Source: an uncultured Verrucomicrobiota bacterium
Lineage (GTDB): Bacteria; Verrucomicrobiota; Kiritimatiellia; RFP12; UBA1067
DNA: 5,215 nt
Assembly: GCA_946615275.1 (NCBI GenBank)
Contig: CAMOHV010000130.1
Location: forward strand, 1 to 5,215
Direction: 5' to 3'
Under the pieces are notes generated by a model. That model made no database searches, had not been told where the DNA came from, and saw nothing but the letters and a program-made list of their open reading frames with translations. How positions within the stretch are numbered: the stretch's first letter is position 1; each line of letters starts with the position of its first letter. Both the position numbers and the translations under genes were made by a program. Below, piece by piece: positions 1-5,215 of the stretch.

Positions 1-1667
1 CTCATGCCCGCGACGTCCGCCACGCGCTTGCCGGACCTTCCCGCCGCGAACACCGCGCGCAGCTCGCTTATGGCCAGCGGACGCCTCCACACGGCGATGT
101 CGTCGAGATGCCCCTTGTAGTTCCACTTCCACGCCCCCGTGCCGTCCTGCCCTATGAAGAGCGGGAGCCCACTCGCGAGAAGCGCGCGCCTCGCGTCGCC
201 GCAGATCCAGTGGAAGGATCCGTCCTTGCGCCCCTGGTAGAGCCACGCCTGGCCGTCGGGCGTGAACACCACGGCGTAGAAGGACCATTCGTTCACCTCG
301 ATGTCCATTGTGCCCACGAGGACGTCCCCGCCTTCCGGCGTTCCGTACACGAGGCACACCCCGTTTGCTGTGCGCTCAGTGTGGCGCCCCTGGACAACCG
401 CGAAGCCAGGGCTCCCCTCTCGCGCGAGCGTCTTGTTGCCCATCACAACGGGATCCCCCCCCAGACGCGTCATCCTCGCCCAGAACGATATCGTGAACGA
501 CGGCCTCAGCGCCATGAACATCCCCTCGGAGCCGGACAGGCTCTCGGCGCAGACGACATCCTCGTCGCCGCCCACGTAGAGGCAGTGCCCGCCGAAGAGC
601 CCGCTCGGACGGTTCGGGTTGAAGTACTCCTCGTCGCCAGCCGGATCCACTCCCGCCCCGCCAGGCACCGCGTTCACAAGATACTTGCCCTTCTCCTTCA
701 ACGGGAAGTACCACGCGAGCGACTCGTCTATGCGCGCGGCCGGCCCCCACGGCGAAGGCTCCCTCCCGACGACCCGCCCGTCGAGGTTGAGGCCCTCCGT
801 GGACACGCCGAAATGCTCAAGCACCGTGACGGGGAGGTCGTAGTTGCACGGGAATCCGGCCATAGGGCCGTTCACGACTCGGCGGCCGGCCAGGATCACG
901 GGGATGGTGTGCGAATGCGTGTCCCGCCAGCCGTGCATGGTATGGTAGCCGCCGTGGTCCGTGGTGAGCATCACGAGCCAGTCCTCGTCCTTGAACGTCG
1001 GACGCGCGGCGATTGCGGAGAGCACCTTGCCTATCGCGCAGTCGTTCGTGACGATCGCCCCGCGGTATTCGGCGCTCATCGGATAGTAGCCCTTGGCGTG
1101 CCCCTGGGCGTCGGGGAACTCAAGGAAGAGCGCGGCCACGTCGGGGGCGTCGGGGGAGGAGTAGAGCGCGGCGAGGTCTTCGCACTCCTTGATCACGTCC
1201 AGCCCGTATGACTTGTTGTGCACGCGGTTGTCCTGGCAGAGGTCCCAGTCGTAGTGCCCGCAGGCGTACAGGAACGCAGCCTTGGTCTTGGGCTTCGCGT
1301 CGAGGATGCGCGTGAAACATGTCGGCCACTCCTTCACGCGGCACTTGTGGGACGTGTGGTTGAACCACACGCCGTGCTTCGTGGCCGTAACGCCGTTGAG
1401 GATCGAGGCGTGGTTGGCGAAGCTGTAGGCGCGGGCGTCGGGGAGCGGCTTGCCCGCGAAGGACCACGCGCCTCTGTAGCCGCTCTGCCATTCGCCGAAC
1501 GCGAGCTTGCGGACGTTGGGGAGGTCGGCGTTCACTATGCCGTCCGCCCTGAAGCCGTCCCACATTATGATAAGCGCCATCGGGCGCCTCGCCGAATCGG
1601 CCAGCGCCGCCATGGACGCGAGCGAAACAGCGGCCAATGCCGCGATGAATGATGTTCTATTCTTCAT
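1..1667 (-). CDS. Exported alkaline-phosphatase-superfamily phosphodiesterase with C-terminal LamG-like domain (3' end cut off)
   Basis: The reading frame is open from the ATG at 1667-1665 to the window edge, giving 555 codons with no stop. Residues 1-23 form a Sec signal peptide (KNR, hydrophobic core, ALA before D24), so the enzyme should act outside the cytoplasm. Residues 29-300 carry the metal and catalytic pattern of the type I phosphodiesterase/nucleotide pyrophosphatase family: D37 in WDGFR, S82 in YSFANH at the usual nucleophile position, N85, D186 and H190 in PDAQGH, D237-H238 in TTDHGG, and H251 or H253 as the last metal ligand. The formylglycine motif C/S-x-P-x-R of true sulfatases is absent, so hydrolysis of a phosphoester or phosphodiester is likelier than of a sulfate ester. 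Residues about 355-545 look like a LamG/concanavalin-like domain (SFTISFWARM near 390-399, WSFYAVVFTPDG at 461-472, GHLDDIAVWRRPL at 519-531), suggesting carbohydrate binding. GGAG lies 6 bases before the ATG. The substrate is unknown; the missing tail may be short, because the LamG fold appears almost complete. Confidence 0.9.
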   Translation of the reverse strand, partial: MKNRTSFIAALAAVSLASMAALADSARRPMALIIMWDGFRADGIVNADLPNVRKLAFGEWQSGYRGAWSFAGKPLPDARAYSFANHASILNGVTATKHGVWFNHTSHKCRVKEWPTCFTRILDAKPKTKAAFLYACGHYDWDLCQDNRVHNKSYGLDVIKECEDLAALYSSPDAPDVAALFLEFPDAQGHAKGYYPMSAEYRGAIVTNDCAIGKVLSAIAARPTFKDEDWLVMLTTDHGGYHTMHGWRDTHSHTIPVILAGRRVVNGPMAGFPCNYDLPVTVLEHFGVSTEGLNLDGRVVGREPSPWGPAARIDESLAWYFPLKEKGKYLVNAVPGGAGVDPAGDEEYFNPNRPSGLFGGHCLYVGGDEDVVCAESLSGSEGMFMALRPSFTISFWARMTRLGGDPVVMGNKTLAREGSPGFAVVQGRHTERTANGVCLVYGTPEGGDVLVGTMDIEVNEWSFYAVVFTPDGQAWLYQGRKDGSFHWICGDARRALLASGLPLFIGQDGTGAWKWNYKGHLDDIAVWRRPLAISELRAVFAAGRSGKRVADVAGM

Positions 1668-1673
1668 TTCAAT

Positions 1674-1677
1674 CTCC
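1674..1677 (-). promoter_or_regulatory. Ribosome binding site of the exported phosphodiesterase
   Basis: GGAG, within AACGGAG, ends 6 bases before the ATG at 1667. It fixes this start, which also places a proper signal peptide at the N-terminus. Confidence 0.75.
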
Positions 1678-1719
1678 GTTACCTTTTCAGAAAACCGTAT
1701 TCATACACCTTCGGTGCGA

Positions 1720-1749
1720 TCTGCCCGGCAAGGGCGTTTGCACGGCAGA
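1720..1749 (-). promoter_or_regulatory. Two-tier inverted repeat over the predicted transcription start (possible operator or leader hairpin)
   Basis: On the minus strand the outer arms TCTGCC (1749-1744) and GGCAGA (1725-1720) pair perfectly. The inner arms GCAA (1741-1738) and TTGC (1731-1728) pair around a 6-base loop, and a symmetrical 2-base mismatch separates the two tiers. The element lies immediately downstream of TATAAT, so its first arm covers the likely start site. It could be a repressor operator or a hairpin in the 5' leader. No run of T follows, so it is not a standard intrinsic terminator. Confidence 0.5.
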
Positions 1750-1750
1750 C

Positions 1751-1781
1751 ATTATACCATTTTTCTCCGTTTCCGTCTCAA
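1751..1781 (-). promoter_or_regulatory. Extended -10 promoter for the exported phosphodiesterase gene
   Basis: On the minus strand a perfect TATAAT (1756-1751) is directly preceded by TGG (1759-1757), the TGn extended -10 element. A weak -35-like TTGAGA lies at 1781-1776, 19 bases upstream, and overlaps the stop codon of the membrane-protein gene. The long spacer is tolerable with an extended -10. Transcription would start near 1745-1743, leaving a leader of roughly 77 bases before the ATG at 1667. This is a sequence match only, but it lies in the only sizeable intergenic gap in the window. Confidence 0.65.
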
Positions 1782-2824
1782 TGCCAGCGGCGCTCTAGTT
1801 CCTTCTTGCGGCTGCCGAGCGTCACTCGGCCCTCTGGCGTAAGATATGTGACCGTCCCGGATATCCTGCCCGTTGGGGCACCGTAAAAAGCACTCGTCGT
1901 CAAATACTTATCGCGACAAACTTGAGAAGCGCCGCCCTTGCGCACTATGACAGCCCATCCCCCTTCGAGTGTCTTGAACGCTTTCAATGGAATCCGCTCC
2001 TTGCCTGAGGTCTCGTCCCACTCCAGAGGAATGTCCGCAGGGTCAATGTTCGCGGTAAACATTACTGGGAAAACATCGTCGAAGTCTTCAAGGGCGTTAG
2101 CAGCTATGCACCACTGGCATACGCCGCCAACGAACGCGGTGGAGAAATCCAATGCCGAGCCTTCGCCCTTTGCAGAACTCTTCGCCACAAGCCGATTCAC
2201 GAAGTCGGTGGAGTTTGTCGCAACCTCTAGGTCATGCGATATTCCAGGCATCACACACTTCTGGACATAGAGGTTCCTGCCTTGCATGCATATGACTGAG
2301 TGGAAGGCTCGTCTTCTGCGCTCACCCCGTATGCCCACGCCGATTTCAATGGCGATCTGTATCAACACCAATACGACAGGAATGATCAACACCCAGATCA
2401 AGCGGGACAGCCAGGCGAGTCGTCCCTCCGGACGCCACCATGCGCGGGAAGAAGGAAGGCACAATAAAGTCGACAAGACAACCAGCGGAAGCATCCAGAA
2501 GAACACACCGTCGAATGCGTCGCGCCATCCGTTGTTTATAACAATCAGAAGGATGCCAATGGCGCAAATGGCGCCAACCACCACGAAGAAGCGGCGAGTC
2601 CATTTATGGCCTCTGTGAAGATCAACGCATCCGCCAAGCATCAGAGAGAGTGGTAGCAGAACCAGAAGCATTGCAGCGTCCTGTCGGGTTGCCGCGAACC
2701 AGGACGCCGTCGCCGCCGCCAGTGCGCAGTATCCGTCTGCGATCACACATGCGATGCGCACCGTCCACGGCATCCGCCCTGGACGCCCAGCCCCATCAGT
2801 CTCGGCAACAGCGGTGTGGATCAT
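1778..2824 (-). CDS. Unrecognised multi-pass membrane protein with pseudopilin-like C-terminal domain
   Basis: This 348-residue protein starts at the ATG at 2824-2822, which overlaps the epmA stop as ATGA, and GAGGG lies 7 bases upstream. The longer open frame up to 3256 is only the shadow of epmA. Hydrophobic segments lie at about 22-44, 51-66, 79-97, 105-123 and 142-165, suggesting five membrane spans. Arginine-rich loops (70-78, 126-141) support a cytoplasmic N-terminus and an exported C-terminus, although R166-R172 just after the last span argues the other way. Residues about 173-348 form a soluble domain with NSTDF (204-208), CQWC (236-239), VFPVMFTANIDP (251-262) and VIVRKGGAS (292-300). 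From memory this pattern resembles the globular part of pseudopilins (type II secretion-type proteins) in Lentisphaerota/Kiritimatiellota, but the usual N-terminal prepilin helix is missing. Function is unknown. Coding composition is visibly less GC-rich than its neighbours. Confidence 0.85.
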   Translation of the reverse strand: MIHTAVAETDGAGRPGRMPWTVRIACVIADGYCALAAATASWFAATRQDAAMLLVLLPLSLMLGGCVDLHRGHKWTRRFFVVVGAICAIGILLIVINNGWRDAFDGVFFWMLPLVVLSTLLCLPSSRAWWRPEGRLAWLSRLIWVLIIPVVLVLIQIAIEIGVGIRGERRRRAFHSVICMQGRNLYVQKCVMPGISHDLEVATNSTDFVNRLVAKSSAKGEGSALDFSTAFVGGVCQWCIAANALEDFDDVFPVMFTANIDPADIPLEWDETSGKERIPLKAFKTLEGGWAVIVRKGGASQVCRDKYLTTSAFYGAPTGRISGTVTYLTPEGRVTLGSRKKELERRWH

Positions 2825-3681
2825 CCCTGCACCCTCACGCAATCGATCGAAGGCGCGGAGCAGCAGAGCATCACCAGCCTGTCCACGCCGAGCGCCACGC
2901 CGCCGGAGGGCGGCATCGCCGCAAGCGCGGAGAGAAAGTCTTCGTCGATGGGATAGTCCGCCTCGCCCAGCAGCCTGCGCTCCTCGCGCGCGGCGACGAA
3001 GCGCGTGCGCTGCTCGTCGGGGTCCACAAGCTCGGTGAACGCGTTCGCAAGCTCCATGCCGTCGATGTACAGCTCCCAGCGCTCGGCCACAGGTGCACAC
3101 CCCGGCGTCCGTCGCACCTTCGAGAGCGACGCCGCCTCCACTGGGTAGTCCATCAGGAACACGGCCCCACGCGGGAGGTTCGGCTCGATCTTCGTCGCCA
3201 TGTCGAAGTCGAAGCGGTCCTGGTCGAACCGCTCGAACGGATCCCACCCAGCCCACTCAGCGTAGGCGTCGCGCACAGTCAGCCGCCGGAACTCCGCTAC
3301 GTCGATTGAGAGGAATGTATGCCACAGCCTGCGGATCAGCGCCTCCATGTCGGACATTATCGCCATGTAGTCCGCGTTGGCCCTGTACCATTCAAGCATC
3401 GTGAACTCAGGGCTGTGGCGCGTCCCGCTCTCCCCTTCGCGGAAACACGGCCCTATCTGGTAGATCCTCTCCATGCCCGCCGCGAGGAGCTTCTTCATCT
3501 GAAGCTCGGGCGAGGCGCGCAGGAACATGTCGCCGCTCGGCGGGCAGTCGATGTGCGGCTCCGGCGCCGGCGCCGCTATCCTCACAGGCGTCTCCACCTC
3601 CACGAACCCCTGCCCGTCGAAGAATGCGCGGATGTCCCTCAACACCCGCGCGCGCACTTCAAGCCTTTCCATGAAATCCAT
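2821..3681 (-). CDS. epmA: Elongation factor P--(R)-beta-lysine ligase EpmA (GenX/PoxA, LysRS-like)
   Basis: This 286-residue class II lysyl-tRNA-synthetase paralogue lacks the N-terminal anticodon-binding domain, as EpmA does. In characterised bacteria it activates (R)-beta-lysine with ATP and attaches it to a conserved lysine of EF-P, which relieves ribosome stalling at polyproline stretches. The visible catalytic core includes VEVETP (27-32, motif 1 region), RASPELQMKKLLAAGMERIY (55-74), motif 2 with GPCFREGE (77-84) and HSPEFTMLEWY (89-99), GMELANAFTEL (208-218) and motif 3 GGVALGVDRLVML (260-272). It is a little shorter than the E. coli protein (about 325 residues), and its last residues do not match the IAFP-type ending I recall for the family. 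The start is uncertain: ATG codons at 3687, 3681 and 3672 are in frame. I chose 3681 because GGGA lies 6 bases upstream; the TTG at 3714 would translate the heptamer repeat and is unlikely. EF-P and EpmB are not in the window. Confidence 0.93.
   Translation of the reverse strand: MDFMERLEVRARVLRDIRAFFDGQGFVEVETPVRIAAPAPEPHIDCPPSGDMFLRASPELQMKKLLAAGMERIYQIGPCFREGESGTRHSPEFTMLEWYRANADYMAIMSDMEALIRRLWHTFLSIDVAEFRRLTVRDAYAEWAGWDPFERFDQDRFDFDMATKIEPNLPRGAVFLMDYPVEAASLSKVRRTPGCAPVAERWELYIDGMELANAFTELVDPDEQRTRFVAAREERRLLGEADYPIDEDFLSALAAMPPSGGVALGVDRLVMLCCSAPSIDCVRVQG
2832..2836 (-). promoter_or_regulatory. Ribosome binding site of the membrane-protein gene, inside the epmA 3' end
   Basis: GAGGG ends 7 bases before the ATG at 2824 and lies within the last codons of epmA. 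With the ATGA overlap it supports translational coupling and selects this start over the long upstream extension. Confidence 0.7.
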
Positions 3682-3687
3682 CACCAT

Positions 3688-3691
3688 TCCC
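3688..3691 (-). promoter_or_regulatory. Probable ribosome binding site of epmA
   Basis: GGGA lies 6 bases before the ATG at 3681. An identical GGGA at 3698-3695 lies 7 bases before the alternative ATG at 3687, so the sites do not settle which ATG is used. Both belong to the heptamer array. Confidence 0.4.
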
Positions 3692-3718
3692 AATTCCCAA
3701 TTCTCAATTCTCAATTCT
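3691..3718. repeat. Tandem heptamer repeat, four copies of CAATTCY
   Basis: Four consecutive 7-base units lie at 3691-3697, 3698-3704, 3705-3711 and 3712-3718. The first reads CAATTCC and the other three CAATTCT; a degenerate fifth unit (CCATTCC) occupies 3684-3690. On the coding strand the array reads as AGAATTG/GGAATTG units that begin within the stop codon of the zinc-ribbon gene and run to the epmA start. It supplies the GGGA motifs used as epmA ribosome binding sites. It resembles the short tandem heptanucleotide repeats known from cyanobacterial intergenic regions; that is analogy only. Confidence 0.9.
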
Positions 3719-3968
3719 AATAGAGTTTCTCGTATTCGCCCTTCTGCACCTTCTTGTAGGTGTGGAAGCCGGCGCGCTTAGCGCGGTAGTTGAGGTCCGT
3801 GCGCGAATGCCCCAGGCCCGGCGCCTGGATCACGCGGAATATCGGAGCGCCGCAGTCAGGGCACTTCTCGAGCCTCGCGTCCTCGATGGACTGCACGACC
3901 TCGAACCCATTGGCACACTTGGAGCATCCTTTGGCGGGCTCCTTCGCCTCGTACACGTACACTGGCAT
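3717..3968 (-). CDS. FmdB-type zinc-ribbon protein
   Basis: This 83-residue protein has the layout of the FmdB family of putative regulatory zinc ribbons: an MPVYVY start (compare the usual MPxYEY), a zinc knuckle C15-x2-C18 and a second C36-x2-C39, with FEVVQSIEDARLEKCP between them and a following IFRVI strand. A few extra residues (AKEPAKG) separate the YxY strand from the first knuckle, and a basic, tyrosine-containing tail (58-83) follows. The family is small and poorly characterised; the name comes from a gene near formamidase, and a role in regulation or RNA/protein binding is only presumed. The ATG at 3968 was preferred over a GTG at 3971 because it gives the family MP start. It overlaps the upstream stop as TGATG, and AAGG lies 8 bases upstream, so it is likely co-translated with the methyltransferase. 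Confidence 0.87.
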   Translation of the reverse strand: MPVYVYEAKEPAKGCSKCANGFEVVQSIEDARLEKCPDCGAPIFRVIQAPGLGHSRTDLNYRAKRAGFHTYKKVQKGEYEKLY

Positions 3969-5215
3969 CACGAATACCTTTCAAGATGTTTTCCGAGAAG
4001 CGCGGAAAGCCGCGTCTCGAGCCACGGCGTCACGCGCCAGAAGTCGCGCAGGTTCAGATACTCCGAGACGACTCCCCCCTGGCCGGGCTTCGCGCCGAAC
4101 TCGGCGCGCAGCAGGATGTTGCGCGCAGTGGCGTCGCTTGAGACGAACTCCACCACCTGCGTCCTGAAGCCGAGGATGCGCAGGATCATCGCGCGGAAGG
4201 CGTCGGTCAGGATGTCGCACATCCTCTCGCGAAGGATGCCGTGCCTCAGGACGCCCGCGAAGGCGTCGTTGGACTGCGGGCCGATGACCTTCTGCAGCTC
4301 GTGCTGGCAGCACGGGGCCGAGACGATGTACCTCGCCTTCCACTCCACGCCGCGCGCAAGAGCCTCGTCGGTAGCGGTGTCGCAGGCGTGGAGCGAGACC
4401 ACCATGTCCGCCCGCGGCTGGCGCGTCGAGGCGTCCTGCGCAAGAACGGACGCCAGGTCGAAGTCAGCTAGGTCCGCCTCGGCGAACACGACGTCGGCCG
4501 CCACGTCCAGCTCCGCCGCCATGCGCCGCGCCGACTCTATCACGTCCCTGCGCCTGTCTATCCCCACCACCTTCACGGACGGGAACTTGAGCACATGCAC
4601 CAGATACAGGTAAAGCGCAAGCGTGAGATACGCCTTGCCGCAGCCGCAGTCCACCACCGTGAACGGAGCCCCGTCCTCGGGCGGTGCCTTTACGAGGTCG
4701 GCGACGACCTTGAGGAATTCGTTCACCTGGTCGTACTTGCCGCGCATGGACGCGCGGAGGCGTCCATCGGCGTCGGCGAGCCCTGTCGCCTTCAGAAGCG
4801 CGCCGGAGTCGAACGCCGTCAGGGGGAGGTTCTTCACGCGGTCGTGCGGGCGCACCTCCGCCACGCGCTCCATCGCCGCCGAGCGCGAGACGAGCGCGCG
4901 ACCCTTCTTCGTGACGCGCACGTGGAGATCGCCGGACGACGTGATGAGGTGCATCTCGCGCGCCCCGGGCTGGGAGATGATCTCCTCGAGGCCGTCGGCC
5001 GCGCCCTGCACGGCGAAGTTCTTCACCTGCACGTGGCCGTCGTCCGTCATCTCCGCCTGGAAGCGTTTCTCGCCGCCGATCTCCACGGGGCGCATCGCTA
5101 TGCGGAACGTCTTGCCGTTGCGCCTGACGCTCTGCACTATCTTGATGAAGCCTTCGCCGAAGACGCGCGCGCGTATCTCGTCGGCCAGCTTGGGATCTAG
5201 TTCGAATCTATCCAT
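3968..5215 (-). CDS. Class I SAM-dependent methyltransferase, Methyltransf_32 type
   Basis: This 415-residue protein has an ATG that occupies the last three bases of the window, so the upstream region and the exactness of the start cannot be checked. The N-terminal third (1-155) is a separate domain of unknown function with several predicted beta strands (FRIAMRPVEIGGEKRFQAEM at 37-56). The catalytic part begins near YDQVNEFLKVV (161-171). It has SAM-binding motif I VVDCGCGKAYLTLAL (187-201), an acidic end of strand beta-2 at GIDRR (218-222), SLHACDTATDEAL (274-286) and SAPCCQHEL (299-307). The HACDTATD and APCCQHE signatures are shared with the Methyltransf_32 family, which includes eukaryotic METTL25- and GSTCD-like proteins. 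The substrate is not established; RNA is one possibility, which the neighbouring zinc-ribbon and EF-P-modifying genes make attractive but do not prove. The stop TGA overlaps the next start by one base (TGATG). Confidence 0.88.
   Translation of the reverse strand: MDRFELDPKLADEIRARVFGEGFIKIVQSVRRNGKTFRIAMRPVEIGGEKRFQAEMTDDGHVQVKNFAVQGAADGLEEIISQPGAREMHLITSSGDLHVRVTKKGRALVSRSAAMERVAEVRPHDRVKNLPLTAFDSGALLKATGLADADGRLRASMRGKYDQVNEFLKVVADLVKAPPEDGAPFTVVDCGCGKAYLTLALYLYLVHVLKFPSVKVVGIDRRRDVIESARRMAAELDVAADVVFAEADLADFDLASVLAQDASTRQPRADMVVSLHACDTATDEALARGVEWKARYIVSAPCCQHELQKVIGPQSNDAFAGVLRHGILRERMCDILTDAFRAMILRILGFRTQVVEFVSSDATARNILLRAEFGAKPGQGGVVSEYLNLRDFWRVTPWLETRLSALLGKHLERYS
3977..3982 (-). promoter_or_regulatory. 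Ribosome binding site of the zinc-ribbon gene
   Basis: GAAAGG ends 8 bases before the ATG at 3968, inside the last codons of the methyltransferase gene. It supports re-initiation at the TGATG junction. Confidence 0.6.

Noticed and set aside
108..1211. 367-codon open frame on the plus strand
   Set aside because: It is antisense to the phosphodiesterase gene, which has a signal peptide, catalytic motifs and a ribosome binding site. The plus-strand product is Arg/His/Val/Pro-rich, with no recognisable motif, as expected of a shadow in GC-rich DNA.
1120..1563. 147-codon minus-strand frame
   Set aside because: It is out of frame within the phosphodiesterase gene, and its arginine-rich product is typical of a frame shadow.
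1..1667. Formylglycine-dependent sulfatase annotation
   Set aside because: No C/S-x-P-x-R motif is present; the nucleophile region reads YSFANH, as in phosphodiesterases.
1720..1749. Intrinsic terminator for the four-gene operon
   Set aside because: The inverted repeat is not followed by a T-run on the minus strand and sits directly downstream of a TATAAT, so an operator or leader hairpin fits better.
2625..2673. Lipobox-like LGGC (residues 63-66) after a hydrophobic run in the membrane protein
   Set aside because: It lies after another membrane segment, lacks positive charges just before the hydrophobic run, and further membrane spans follow, so a lipoprotein signal is unlikely.
2825..3256. 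N-terminal extension of the membrane-protein frame
   Set aside because: It overlaps epmA in another frame and encodes Arg/Gly/Ala-rich sequence. The ATG at 2824 has a good ribosome binding site and an ATGA junction.
3682..3714. TTG start for epmA at 3714
   Set aside because: It would translate the heptamer repeat into RIENWELG-type sequence with no family match; ATG codons at 3687/3681 fit the EpmA N-terminus better.
3762..4613. 283-codon plus-strand frame
   Set aside because: It is antisense to the zinc-ribbon and methyltransferase genes, rich in Ser/Arg, and has no motif or ribosome binding site.
4595..5200. 201-codon plus-strand frame
   Set aside because: It is antisense to the N-terminal half of the methyltransferase, with low-complexity Arg/His/Val/Ala composition. 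It is a shadow.

Overview
The window reads as five protein genes, all on the minus strand, packed tightly and running from high to low coordinates. No RNA gene, CRISPR array, transposase or other mobile element was seen. GC content is high, with strong third-position G/C in four of the five genes. A secreted alkaline-phosphatase-superfamily enzyme fused to a LamG-like domain, an EpmA-type EF-P ligase and a pseudopilin-like domain together suggest a Gram-negative bacterium of the PVC group (Lentisphaerota/Kiritimatiellota-like), probably from a metagenome. That assignment is an inference from gene style, not from a marker gene.

Layout in transcription order: (1) 5215-3968, a SAM-dependent methyltransferase of the Methyltransf_32 type whose ATG is the last codon of the window; (2) 3968-3717, a FmdB-type zinc-ribbon protein joined to gene 1 by a TGATG stop/start overlap; (3) 3681-2821, epmA, the elongation factor P (R)-beta-lysine ligase, preceded by four tandem heptamers that fill the 35-base gap; (4) 2824-1778, an unrecognised protein with about five membrane segments and a C-terminal domain resembling the globular part of pseudopilins, joined to epmA by an ATGA overlap; (5) 1667 to beyond base 1, an exported phosphodiesterase/phosphatase-like enzyme with a C-terminal LamG-like domain, cut by the window edge.

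Genes 1-4 look like one transcription unit: gaps are negative or very short and each start except the first, whose upstream is outside the window, has a plausible ribosome binding site. Three of them point to translation or RNA/protein modification, and the fourth is a compositional and functional outlier. Gene 5 has its own 110-base leader with an extended -10 promoter (TGG-TATAAT) and a two-tier inverted repeat over the predicted transcription start, so it is probably expressed and controlled separately.

The most interesting items are the membrane-anchored pilin-like protein with lower GC than its neighbours, the heptamer repeat in the epmA leader, and the promoter/inverted repeat of the exported hydrolase. 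I see no clear evidence of a wholly new multi-gene system.
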